Shown here piece after piece: positions 13,001 to 22,876 of a DNA stretch of 64,000 nt (positions are counted from its first letter, which is position 1; every line of letters begins with the position of its first letter). The notes beneath the pieces are model-generated. The model searched no databases and was not told where the DNA came from. It saw nothing but the letters and a program-made list of their open reading frames with translations. The stretch is from Verticillium longisporum (lineage: Eukaryota; Ascomycota; Sordariomycetes; Glomerellales; Plectosphaerellaceae), in contig JAETXT010000007.1 in the NCBI GenBank assembly GCA_019188255.1, forward strand, positions 248,001-312,000, read 5' to 3'. A program made the translations under genes and the position numbers.

Positions 13001-14086
13001 GCGATCCGGCGCTATATACACTCTGTGTCGCCTTCCAGAAGCCTAGTAGAATTTTACATTGGGCTCCATCCCTTCGATTACTGTTCTTTTGACGTCTTAA
13101 GCCTCGAAATTCTTCGTAAATGGCCACTCTGAAACGATGCTCTCACAAGCCATGATATGATTTCCTGAGTTTTCCACTCTCGAGCTCAGCCGAGGAAGGC
13201 GGAGGTCGCGCTGCCAGATGTCTTATTTCTGTGTATCCATGTCTCGGCCATGTGGTAGTGACTCGGGGGATGCAAGAATACGAGTGCGTCGACACAGGCA
13301 GTATCCACGAACATGCGAACGCCACGTGCTTTCCTCGCCCTCTCAGAACCGACATGGGAGACCATCATTCAGTTTGACAATGGCGGCCAATTATCGAAGC
13401 CAACCAGATGTCAACAGCGTGGCCCGCCCGAGCATGGTTGCGATGGCTTGGGCAAGGGGATCGGGCTCCGGATCGTGACCACAGACTCAGGATGGCCTTC
13501 AGCTGGACCGCCTCACCATCCCCCGGAGCATGGGATGTCGGAATGGATTCATGTTGTAGTGTTGCCGATTCTCGGGGTTCACAGAACTAAGTGAGCCTTC
13601 TTTGTATCAAGGAAACCATACTATGATTAAATTAAGATATAAAACCAAGCGTCTTCCTCATGCCACGAACAATTTCTGAGAATCGATGCTCGTACGGACC
13701 ACGCTTCTAAAAGTTACGGCGGAGCAAACGTGATTGTAACTAACAAAACCCACTCCATAGTCTCAAGTTGAGGTACGACTGAAGCCACGATTCAGAATAA
13801 TCACAGGTGAGGCAACTTCTTCCCAAATCACCCTTCAAGTCACTGTAAGCCTAATGGAAAGTCTAAGGCAAAAATTCAAATCCGTCTTTTCAAGCCGTCA
13901 AGAACAAAATTCAGGTCTTTTAAAACGTCTCCGCGACGTACTCACCTATTGGAGGTCGAGCTGAATATGACTCAAGGGTCAAAACAATCTTTGACCGAGT
14001 AAACGAACGTGGCGCAAAAACGGCTGCTCGGTTTCCAAGATTGCCAGCACGAAGCTGTCCCGCAAAAGCTGCTCCAAAGCGTGATC
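7084..14086. other. 7-kb stretch without a convincing gene
   Basis: Only short open frames without recognisable motifs occur here. No tRNA, rRNA, transposase or reverse-transcriptase remnant was recognised. Base composition is ordinary and CpA/TpG are present, so it is not RIP-degraded like the right end. A TATA-like ATATAAAA lies near 13638 upstream of the first Cys-rich gene. Noncoding RNAs or genes built from very small exons could be missed. Confidence 0.5.
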
Positions 14087-14467
14087 ATGTGCACCTATTA
14101 CTACCTTCACCACCATCATGTCTCCCCCTGTCGCCGGGCTATCGACTATGTGGTTCACTACGAATTCTGCCCCGACGCGGTCTGGGACTCAGAAGGCAAG
14201 AACGGAGTTCCTTGCGATTGCTCGTTCTATGACCAGGCCCAGTCTGTGGACTACTCGAACCCCTGCGCCACATCTGGGTGTCTTGTGTCACCAGACTGTA
14301 GTTCGGGCACCTGTCGCCTACAGGATCTCGGAGGACGTTGGATATGCTGCCAGTGCCAGAGAGGCAACAACGTGCAGCGATGGTGTGGTCATAAGATGAG
14401 AAAGAGTCCTGACACGTTCTGCTATCATCGAGCCTGTGAAGGCTGCACTCAAGATACCCGAGAGTGA
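14087..14467 (+). CDS. Small Cys/His-rich protein, family member 1
   Basis: Uncharacterised 126-aa protein with 16 Cys, single exon. The ATG at 14087 is preferred over in-frame upstream codons because the two related proteins at 15681 and 18843 also begin Met-Cys. Cys positions are 2, 15, 28, 43, 45, 60, 65, 71, 76, 87, 88, 90, 100, 112, 117 and 120. Features shared with the other two: PC then [FY]C, exactly 14 residues to the next Cys, a C-x4-C pair, W-x-CC-x-C, then nine residues to another Cys, and a terminal C-x-H-x2-C-x2-C (CYHRACEGC). Four His in a row follow the N-terminus. There is no signal peptide, so disulfide-rich secretion is unlikely and metal (zinc) binding is the natural inference. 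This is the most diverged member, and expression is unproven. Confidence 0.68.
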   Translation: MCTYYYLHHHHVSPCRRAIDYVVHYEFCPDAVWDSEGKNGVPCDCSFYDQAQSVDYSNPCATSGCLVSPDCSSGTCRLQDLGGRWICCQCQRGNNVQRWCGHKMRKSPDTFCYHRACEGCTQDTRE

Positions 14468-15680
14468 GGGTCTCGAGGGTATGAAAATGGTACGTCAAGA
14501 TGGGACAATAGGTACTTTAAAGGGCTCTCGGCGTCAAGCAGCCAGGCTTGGAGAACGCCAGGCTAGCTTTAAGCGGAGCAATGGTTCGAAAGAGTAACTT
14601 CATCCGACACATCTCAGCTGACAAGGATTAGTTTACTCAACATGAGAATTATGAGGTTAGGGAGGAGCCTTCAGTGGTTCTGCAGCTATTTGACTCAGGG
14701 GTTCAGGGGCTCATGTATCAGAAGCTGCTCATATGCTGCTACGCGATGGCTTGTCAGCCAACGTCAACCAAGACACAGCGAAAAGAAATTCTAGATGACG
14801 AAGAATATTGAACTGAGAAACTGTTACACAAAGCCCCTGATGCGTTGCAAAGCTTCACTCGCCCAAAGCGGTTGGTCAAGGCATCTAGGTCGCCGACCAA
14901 CGGCGCCACTTAAGCCATCCAGTTACATCGTAAAAGCATTTTCAGCAACCCAACGCTTTCAGATTGTAAAATTCATGGTTAGGCAACAATGTCGACAGCT
15001 CGATATCGTTTCCCGGGCGAATAATGTATGAATCTTCGCCCCTCCCGTTTCAGGCTATGGCTCGCGCACCCTCCTCTGTGGTGATAGCTCCGTCAACTTT
15101 CGTAAGCTCTCAGGTCATCTTTATCAGTTAGGCACCACCCAAGCATGCAAAAGTTGAGACTTGGCAGTCGTATGCCACGTTTTCTTCCCAATATTACCGC
15201 ATCCTATTTGCTTCTGTTGGATAAAAACAGTATCAGGAGGGCATTTTCCTGAAGCACCAGCTAGCCACATTGGCCGAGAGATTTCGGGCTCATTCAGAAT
15301 GGAGGGCAGAAGCAGAATCAGCTGTTATCTGATTCGACCGGACCACAGACGGTTACGAAGTTGCTGGTTCAAGATGTTTTCAAGAGAACTACGATGAGTG
15401 GCATTGTGCTTGACCGCAGGTAGCCTGAGCTATCTAGTTCGCCTTTTATAAAGACCAGGCGTGTCTGAATGCTCAATCCATTTCTTTGCTTGACCGCGCT
15501 CTACAACAAGTGCTTCCGCTCTACTGAATGAACTATTATCTTCCGGCCGCTTCAAAGAAACCTAACTAGTACGCTGATTCGTTTCTGGTGTCTTCTTTAT
15601 GATATACCACCAAGCAACCTAGAGTCTACCACTTACATATCACCAATATCTTTCCACAAAAAGCTCATTATATTCCGGAC
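14468..15680. other. Intergenic region between Cys-rich members 1 and 2
   Basis: No gene supported. It carries a TATA-like TTTATAAAG at 15444-15452, about 230 bp before the start at 15681, a similar distance to that seen before the third member. Confidence 0.55.
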
Positions 15681-16034
15681 ATGTGCAACCAAACAACCTA
15701 CAAATTGCCATGCGAGCATGTTCACACTCGAATTCACTACTGCGCCTCGGCACCGAAGAAGGACTCCTCGACCGGACGCGGAACTTGCAAAAACGTAACC
15801 TACCATAATGTTCCCTACGCGCCACCTCAGGGTTTTGAATCGCACTCAGCCCTTCAGTGCCCACTGCCAACATGCCCCTACGAAGCGCGGAATAGGTGCT
15901 GGAACTGCTGCTGGTGCGGCAAGGGCTGGAACATGGGAGGCAGGTGCAGTTGCATTATGATCAGCGAGGGCAATGAGTATCGCTGTGAGCATATTTGCTG
16001 CTCGGCCTGTACTGCGGCCCCATTGGACTGCTAG
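15681..16034 (+). CDS. Small Cys/His-rich protein, family member 2
   Basis: Uncharacterised 117-aa single-exon protein with 17 Cys. Start at 15681 (Met-Cys-Asn). Cys at 2, 11, 21, 36, 60, 65, 73, 76, 77, 79, 89, 91, 102, 106, 107, 110 and 117. Spacing matches member 3 exactly at 2-11-21-36, then keeps C-x4-C (60/65), W-x-CC-x-C (WNCCWC), x9 to Cys89 and the terminal C-x-H-x2-C-x2-C (CEHICCSAC). No signal peptide or membrane segment. Presumably an intracellular metal-binding protein. It lies in line with the other two members and about 170 bp from the 3' end of the convergent gene 16972-16202. Confidence 0.78.
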   Translation: MCNQTTYKLPCEHVHTRIHYCASAPKKDSSTGRGTCKNVTYHNVPYAPPQGFESHSALQCPLPTCPYEARNRCWNCCWCGKGWNMGGRCSCIMISEGNEYRCEHICCSACTAAPLDC

Positions 16035-16201
16035 AGATTTGCTAGATTAATCAAACTATTTCATAGAATGGAAGCTAGGCACATGAATTCTACGAAATGG
16101 TTTGTAATGATAGCCGACATCCAATCCTTTTTCCAATAGGGAACCCGGACAATCCATTGATCCAATCTTAAGAGCCTCATTCATCCATGCTCGACCCGAA
16201 T

Positions 16202-16972
16202 CTAAATCGTGACGGACGGTAGGACAGGTGCCAGAGGAGTGTCCTGGTTAGCACCGCCTGCCGAACGAGAGACTGGAAGCCACATCGCGAGTATCAGGGC
16301 TGAATTGTCGAAGACAGAGCGAGGGCGTAAAGTCGAAGGTATAAGGGAGCCAAACGAAGGCTGAGCTTTGAGGTCTTCCAAGGCTTCGTGGACAGACTCA
16401 GTGGTTAAGACCTCTGGTTTCTTCATAATCGTAAGAATCCCAATCAACTTGGCGTCCAGCTGGTAGAAAAGCCAGATACTTGCAGCTCCTCGAGCCTTGG
16501 CAGCTTCTCGGAGGCTCGGATAAACGCCCCGAAGTTCTTCCTTGACATTGTCTCCGTCGTACTCCCATCGTTGAAAGCGGGTGAAACCATGAGTTTCGGG
16601 CAAAAAGAACTGGCAGGCACCAGAAACACGCCAGATCCAACGGTCAACCTTCTGAAATATGTTGGAGGACCAGAACTTCTGCGGTGGGTCGCCCGTCTCG
16701 AAGACGTTCGTCGTCCAGTCGTCATAGTCCAAGGCATCGTCCCAGGTGTCGAACAGATAGCGTCCGCCAACAACAGCCTGACCGGTGACACTGTGAGGCT
16801 GGTAAGGTACGTACTTGATATACATGCCCTTCCGAGTGTCCATTTGACGACGCGCGAACTCTTGCTGACTGACGGCAGTAGTGAGATCAATGCCGTCGGT
16901 CAAGATAATGTCAGAGGTGAAAGCGGCCTGGGCAGCGATTTCGCCAACTTTGTATCCTTCGATTACGGACAT
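16202..16972 (-). CDS. Conserved-looking fungal protein of unknown function, 256 aa
   Basis: Intact single-exon frame, ATG at 16972 and TAG at 16204-16202. The composition is that of a folded soluble protein with several Trp-rich blocks (GRYLFDTWDDALDYDDW, VDRWIWRVSGACQFF). I see no signal peptide and only a weakly hydrophobic segment near the C-terminus (about 226-236). It reminds me of uncharacterised fungal proteins with a dimeric alpha/beta-barrel look, but I cannot name a domain and give no function. It is convergent with Cys-rich member 2 and lies between members 2 and 3. Confidence 0.75.
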   Translation of the reverse strand: MSVIEGYKVGEIAAQAAFTSDIILTDGIDLTTAVSQQEFARRQMDTRKGMYIKYVPYQPHSVTGQAVVGGRYLFDTWDDALDYDDWTTNVFETGDPPQKFWSSNIFQKVDRWIWRVSGACQFFLPETHGFTRFQRWEYDGDNVKEELRGVYPSLREAAKARGAASIWLFYQLDAKLIGILTIMKKPEVLTTESVHEALEDLKAQPSFGSLIPSTLRPRSVFDNSALILAMWLPVSRSAGGANQDTPLAPVLPSVTI

Positions 16973-18842
16973 TGTGTTGTGTGAATATGATTCGGAGATA
17001 TTGGAGGTTGTTTGTGGTCTTGTCGAAGACTGCTCCAGCTTTGAACGAAATGTTGATTGCGGACAATCCAGGAGCGGAGGAGACCTGCTCTTGATAAATG
17101 ATGATTTCTTAGATCGTCACTGTAAGCGCTGTCATCTCACGTCAGGCCACATTGAAGCTGACATTGTGAGCTAGTAGTCGCTCGTCTCCCTCCAGCACAG
17201 CTGAATACTTAAGGTTCAGTCGGCCAAATTCCATGAGCCGGCCGGCCGAGCTCAGCCCTCTCTCTCTTCCCGATCACATTGCTTGTACATCATGAAACTT
17301 CAGGTCTTTTGCAATCTGTGCAAGCATTGATTAACCTACTGGAAGCTCATAACAATGATGCGGCCGTGATTGACGACCCTCCCAAAATTCACTTGTGATT
17401 GTAATCTATGTCCAGCAGAATCAAGGCGAACCGGAAGCTGGTCAACGAGATGCAAGAACCAGACGCTTACTTTGCGAGGATTCCATCCGATGCATGTCGC
17501 TTCCCCGCAGCTGACCACTTGTGTTGCGAATGGAGGATGTAGCTCATGGCAGGATTTGATTCGGCGGCGAAAGCTCCACGCCTCCATGGGGGCTGATGGT
17601 TAACGGCCGAGTCTACGTTGTTCAAAACAAAGATGTATCTAGCATAATGGTCTTGGCAAGGCTATCGTTCCATCCAATCGGCCACACTTGGCCAGCCCAT
17701 TGGATTATTGGAGTGGCATGGCAGCAGACCACAGATCGACCAGCGTCGCTTGTGTCGCTGGATCTACAACCGTTGACTCAAGTCGCCAGGGGCATTGAGT
17801 GGCTGAATACTAGGGTGAAGCCTCCTCCAGCTAAGCCTGTCCTCTTCTTGTGTCTCAAGATCGAACGGCCTCACTTCTTAAAATACACTGAACCGGCCGA
17901 CTGGAGGGCACAGAAATGATTCCACTCTTGTACGACAGCGTGCACTTTCGCTCCGCGAACCAGCCGGTTGGATCAATATATCGACGTTGCACGGAAGATG
18001 CGGGCAGCCACCGGGGATGAGGATCCAGATGAGCGGGCGTCAGCATTTTCCTCTTCAGCTCCAGCCACGTCCGGACGCCAGGTGCGTCGCACAAGGATTA
18101 TCTCCTTACGGTCCAGTTAGTTGCCGAGGTGGTGAGGAGGTGGGGAGATGTTCCAGATACGTGAACTACGAGGCCCGGATACTGTGGTCATTCATGTTGC
18201 TCAATGGTCTTCGGTGCGGCGCCGGGTGGAGAACGTCTTCGCACAAGGCCAATATCGAAACCCGAGACATTGATAGCCTTTCTGGTCTGCTGGGTCCAGG
18301 AGATGCATCGAGGAGTGAACTTTGGCCACTAGGTCCTGCATAGATCATTCCCGTCAGAGCGAGAAACTGCACTGTACTCGATGAGAGAGGAAAGACAGAG
18401 AGATCGGCTCTTACCTCCTCGATCATGTCGGAGATGGTTGGCATGCTTTGCATGTTGGGATGAGGTCGGGGGCGTGTTGGAGGCTGTTGTTTCGGCCGGG
18501 GATTGGCTTCATCTGTGATGAAGGATGAGAATCAAAGGAATAGTGATCGGGAATTTCCATCTGGGCTGAAATGCTTTCGGTCTTGAAGAATCTTTCGACA
18601 GAATTATTCGACCATCGTTTTCTTTATAAGATTGGTCGAGATCGCTGTTGAAGAATTGGACGGTTTTGTAGCAGAATCTCTTCGTTGGCGTAGTCCTCTA
18701 GCACGTTCTGCAGCAGCTGCTTGACCAGCACTAAACCAGCCTCATTTCATCGTCAGGCTGCATGTACAGAGGCGGCGTCATATTGAACCTGCTTCTTTAA
18801 CCTACGAACCGACGAGAAGTCAAATCCACACCAACCGCCAAG
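16973..18842. other. Intergenic region upstream of Cys-rich member 3
   Basis: No confident gene. A short minus-strand frame at 18462-18412 (ATG at 18453, donor GTAAGA) could be a first exon, but it leads to no recognisable product. A TATA-like CTTTATAAG lies at about 18622-18630, roughly 220 bp before the ATG at 18843. Confidence 0.5.
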
Positions 18843-19696
18843 ATGTGTCATGGACATCCTCGCCATCACCCTTGCTCCCACACCTCGGTCAACTGGCATT
18901 ATTGCCCAGCGGCTATCATTGACCTCGACACTGGCATCGAGACACCATGTTCACACCTAAGCTACGCTGCAGCCCAGCCATCAAATACGGACTGTGCATT
19001 ACAAAATTGCCACTACAAGGCCATGGGCGGAAGCTGGTCATGCTGCCAGTGCCAGCAAACATCCAACAAGCTCGGGTGGTGCACCAACATCATCTGGAAG
19101 GCATCGGACGACCCAGTCGACGTCCCAAGAGCGGCGTATCGACAGGAGCCTTGCGCTCATGGGTGTTGCGAGAGATGCAGCAGATCCAGTAAGCAATATC
19201 TGACTCCCCATCTAAAGTAAAAAAACTGCGTGCCCAAGACTGACGTGCCATGGTTTCAGCTGCCACATGCGCCACCTCGCCAGGAATGACATTCCCAGAA
19301 TTGCGCAAGGGTACGGCCAGCCGCAAGTTCGGCTTCCATCCGGCACCGCGATCGTCGCACCGGCGTGGGTCGGCGTTTTCCCTCCTCGGAGGGTTCCCGC
19401 CCGTCAGCGAAGAGGAAATGGAGCTTGAAGCCGCCGGTTCCGAGGCATCAGGGTATGGCTCGTCGACCGCGCCTACCAAATCGCAGTGCTCGAGAACCTC
19501 GTCTTCGTCTACGAGCGCGAGCAGCGTCGCGTCATCACACTACGAGGAGCTTGACAGGGGCCTCGTCGGGGTGGCGGCTGGGCAGCGGAAGCATAGAAGC
19601 TCGGGGTCCTCTGGGAAGGGACACGTGGGGAAAAAGCACAAAAAAAGCACAAAACTCGGGCTTGTTAGTAAATGGCTCGGTTTGCTTTTGGATTGA
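18843..19696 (+). CDS. Small Cys/His-rich protein, family member 3, with Ser/Lys-rich tail
   Basis: Uncharacterised. Two exons: 18843-19188 and 19260-19696 (intron GTAAGC...TTTCAG, phase 1), 260 aa. The start has a strong context (CGCCAAGATGTGT). Exon 1 carries the family core: Cys 2, 11, 21, 36, 51, 56, 67, 68, 70, 80, 104, 108, 109 and 112, with PC, YC, x14, C-x4-C, WSCCQC, x9-C and CAHGCCERC. Exon 2 adds a low-complexity tail rich in Ser, with an acidic patch (SEEEMELEAAG) and a basic C-terminus (GKKHKKSTK) absent from the other two proteins. If the intron is retained, translation ends at 19220 and only the core is made. The basic run could be a nuclear signal or nucleic-acid contact; that is inference. 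Confidence 0.8.
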
Positions 19697-20968
19697 TTGC
19701 GCTGTTGGTTCCAGAAATCAGGGGGCTGAAATAGGCCTCTCTCCTTTGGAAGATTCTGGCATCAGGAGTCTGGAGATGTGTCTACCCTGGGAGGGTCGTT
19801 CTGAGGGTTTCTCAGTGAGCCTTTTTTTTCTCGACGAAAAACCCATGCATCAATCGATGCGCAGCTGTAGTGTACCTGTCCCATGAGGGACAAGAGACAG
19901 ACCCTTGCTGAGTGGGTGCGCCGTTTGGGACGAATTGATTCGTCCTGTTTGTTGGAATGCACAAAACTGCCACAGAACCAACTGCAGAGCGCTAGCCCAA
20001 ACAACCCTGCATAAGGACTAAGCGGAACGGAATACGGTGATGGACTGTTCAAGATTGTGGGACTTCGTCAGACCAGTGCATTTTCCCTCGTTCTCAAGCT
20101 TCATGAGTAGAAGCAAGTTTTGAGTAATTGACGGCACGTTGACGCTGATTTCGTTTCTTTTTTTGGGGGGCAATGGGGGTCGAAATCTCTTGATGGAGGG
20201 GACTACTAGCGGCGTCAGATCTGACCAGAAATAGGTCGGTTCGACCGCCTTTGCCGTCCTCCCGTGGGCTTTTTTGTGGGAGGATGGATGATCCTCGATA
20301 CGATCGGCCTTCGGGCTCGCCAAGAAGACAAAGAAACTCGGTCCAGCCGGCTGGTCCGGCCTCGACTTAGCGGTCACTTCAGCGGCTTAGCCCCAACTCT
20401 GAGCCCGCCCTACGCAACCAAGCCTGCCAAGAGGATCTAAGTGCCTGGAGCACCTTGTTCAGGAGCAAATGGGACACCGTCAGCCCTATTACGCATTGGA
20501 TATCCCTAGCGACAGTCGGGTCTGGCTCTTGGCAACTATCATGCTGACCTCCCACGTCGGCCTGGGCATACCAGGAGCTGTTCCTCCATCCATTCCGCTC
20601 TCAAGTCCCCTGGGATGCCGAGCTACGAGTCATCTCTGACGACAGACCGCCAAGACATCTCGCGCCAACAAATCCGCAGGGGTCCGTGACCACGCCGGCC
20701 GCCGTCTAGGCACACATGGCCGAGCGCATGGCGCGATTGAAGATGGTTAAGAAGTGACGATTGCCCAGTTTTTGTGGCAAGTCAAGCTTGAGACTGGAGC
20801 TGTGACGCCGATGCTGTGCAACGAAATGACGACAGAGACAAAGAGATGCTCTTCATATAGCCTTGACAGTGTAGAGATCGCCCATCCTCGCCCGACCACC
20901 GCCGGAGCCTCCTTACGAAACGCAAAGCCAACGGCTCGGTGCCATTCCACATCCCGGCCGCAATCGCC
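19697..20968. other. Intergenic region before the SGNH hydrolase
   Basis: No gene supported. Open frames at 20018-20377 (-) and 20754-20987 (+) lack recognisable features. Confidence 0.5.
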
Positions 20969-22032
20969 ATGCGGGCGCCACGCTTGATCGCCACAGCATC
21001 CGCGCTGGTCATGGCGCTGGCCAGCACCGATTACAGCATTCACACAAATCTGTCTGTGTCTCTGCCGTTGGAATACACGTCGGCTCCGACCGGTGAGATC
21101 GTCAAGGAGAACACGGAGCTTCGAATTCTTTGTGTCGGCGATTCGATTACTGTTGGTGACGGGAGCAGCGATTGGGATGGCTACAGGGGCGAGTTGAAGG
21201 CGCTCTTGTCTGGTACGTCAACGCAAAGAGCTCCGGTCGGCATGCGAAGTCGAAATTAAATACTAATGGTGATCAGAGAGTAATGAACTTTTCTTCGCCG
21301 GTGATCAGCAGAGGGGGACCCTTCCAGATGGATACTATGTACGTTCGCTGCGCCCATCAATGGCATCCCAATCGGAGTCAACCAGGCAACTAACTGTGAC
21401 AGGCTGCTTGGGGCGGACAGACGATCCAGTTCATGGACGAACATGTTGGGCCGTCGCTCGAACAGCGCCCGAACATCATCCTGCTGCATGCCGGCACCAA
21501 CGACATGAGCGCGCGGCCCGACCGCTCTGTTCAGGGCAACGATCCCACGGGAGCCGCGAACAGACTCGGCGTGCTGATCGACCAGATGGTCGAGGCTTGC
21601 CCTGACGCTGTCATCATTGTTGCCATCATCATTAGCTCATGCGACGAGGAGAGACGAGAGCGCGAGAGCAAATTCCAGTCGCTCATCCCCGGTGTCGTCA
21701 AGGAGCGCATCGACAACGGCAAGCATGTCCTGGTCGCAGACTTCACGACTATCACAGGCGACTACCTCCGCAACGACTGCATCCATCCCAACAATAATGG
21801 CTACAAGGAAATGGGACGATACTGGTACGATTTCCTCACACAGGTGCCAAAGTCTTGGATCCAGGCGCCGATAGGAGGCGACCCGGAGCAACCCGAGCGG
21901 GGGCCTCTTGTAGGTCCTCCGACAGATCCTGACGATGAGGATCATAAAGACGGCGCCGGCAATTTCGGCACCCAGCTCGGATTCTTGACTGGTCTGGCCT
22001 CGGTGGTGATGGTTTGGCATACTATGTTTTGA
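20969..22032 (+). CDS. Secreted SGNH/GDSL-type hydrolase (esterase), possibly GPI-anchored
   Basis: Predicted carbohydrate or lipid esterase of the SGNH superfamily, 311 aa. Three exons: 20969-21212, 21277-21338 and 21403-22032, all junctions in frame. The ATG at 20969 was chosen because it opens a signal peptide (MRAPRLIATASALVMALAST); the frame is open further upstream only through a GTG. Block I is VGDSITVG with catalytic Ser about 59, block III is AGTND (Asn about 135), and block V is NDCIHPNNNGY (Asp about 227, His about 230). A spacer rich in Pro, Asp and Gly follows, and the chain ends in a hydrophobic segment (LGFLTGLASVVMVWHTMF), which suggests GPI attachment or membrane anchoring. 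The layout resembles fungal acetyl-xylan esterase-like proteins; the substrate is not determinable. Confidence 0.88.
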
Positions 22033-22595
22033 TGGATGGCCTACTTTTACATCAGCGATAGCTCCATGATACCCCCAATTGATGACTTGCGATTGCAAGC
22101 AACGAGTTCGCAACCTGCCAAGCATTGAAACCGATTGCAAGAACCCCTTTAGCCTAAGCCGAGGCCGCACGATGCTCGCCTTTGTACCCTTATCAGACCA
22201 CTGTCTTCGTCAACAACCCTTGGCCCCACGCCTAGGAAGACCAACCGGAGGCTGCACCGATCCCGGAATGTGCGGGATTTCCCTTTGGCCCGCGTTGAGC
22301 CGCGTCTTCGTGATGTGTTTCCGTTGGGACGAACAGGGCAGATCTCCCACGCTCGCCTGAGGCCCAGCTGCATTAGTTTCCTAACGAAAGGCAGGCCGAG
22401 ATTTTACCCCTCAAACCTTCGACCCCTCTTCTGGAGCTATATCTTGGGGCGGATGCCCCCTCCATCTACGGAGCTTGAACTCTGCCCCGAAGCTCTTGAA
22501 CCATACATCCACCACTTGAACCAGTGTCAATCATCCAAAACTTAACAACCCAATCGACTACGTACTCGGTACGGTGACCTTGCGGTCAAAGAAAC
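22033..22595. other. Intergenic region and NMT1 promoter
   Basis: No gene seen. It must contain the promoter and transcription start of the thiamine gene downstream. No clear TATA box was identified. Confidence 0.5.
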
Positions 22596-22646
22596 ATGAA
22601 ATCTTTCATCATGGAACCATCTCCAGATCGAGGTAAAGTTGGTTAA
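22596..22646 (+). other. Upstream ORF 1 in the NMT1 leader
   Basis: A 16-codon frame (MKSFIMEPSPDRGKVG, stop TAA at 22644-22646) crosses a candidate 5' splice site (AG/GTAAAG, GT at 22633-22634). Without splicing it ends just before the riboswitch. If the 22633-22855 intron is removed, its frame runs past the main ATG and stops at TGA 11 bases downstream of it. Either version could affect translation of NMT1. Confidence 0.45.
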
Positions 22647-22648
22647 GA

Positions 22649-22846
22649 ATGCATCCGGGTGTTCGGCTGTCTCGCCGTGTCCTGCTCCCTCAGTCGGTGG
22701 TCAACTCCCATCCTTCTCGAGGCCAGGCGCAGCAGGCAGTCGATCTGAGAAATACCGGCGAACTTGATCTGGATAATACCAGCGAAAGGACATGCTTCTT
22801 TAGACTCCCCCTTACCCCATGCCTTTGCCCGACGTTGTTGGACTAA
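22649..22846 (+). other. Upstream ORF 2 overlapping the riboswitch
   Basis: A 65-codon frame starting ATG at 22649, within the 5' edge of the aptamer, and ending before the main start at 22877. It would be present only in transcripts that keep the riboswitch region. That is the arrangement known from Neurospora NMT1, where TPP favours retention of uORFs. Confidence 0.5.
22650..22796 (+). promoter_or_regulatory. TPP riboswitch in the NMT1 5' leader
   Basis: The thi-element core is unmistakable: CTGAGAAATACC at 22745-22756, then GAACTTGATCTGG and ATAATACCAGCGAAAGG to about 22790. Outer helix P1 pairs GCAT (22651) with ATGC (about 22795). P2 pairs CCGGGT with ACCGG. P3 is a 10-bp helix of 22663-22672 with 22734-22743 (two G-U pairs), enclosing a long variable loop typical of fungi. 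It sits in a probable leader intron (donor GT at 22633, acceptor AG at 22854-22855), so ligand binding is expected to alter splicing. Confidence 0.95.
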
Positions 22847-22876
22847 CCCCCGCAGCGTCACGCCCGATCTTCCATC

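Noticed and set aside
17855..18454. Possible two-exon minus-strand gene starting MPTISDMIEE with donor GTAAGA
   Set aside because: A plausible join exists to LVAKVHSSMHLL, but the frame soon ends and no conserved product appears.
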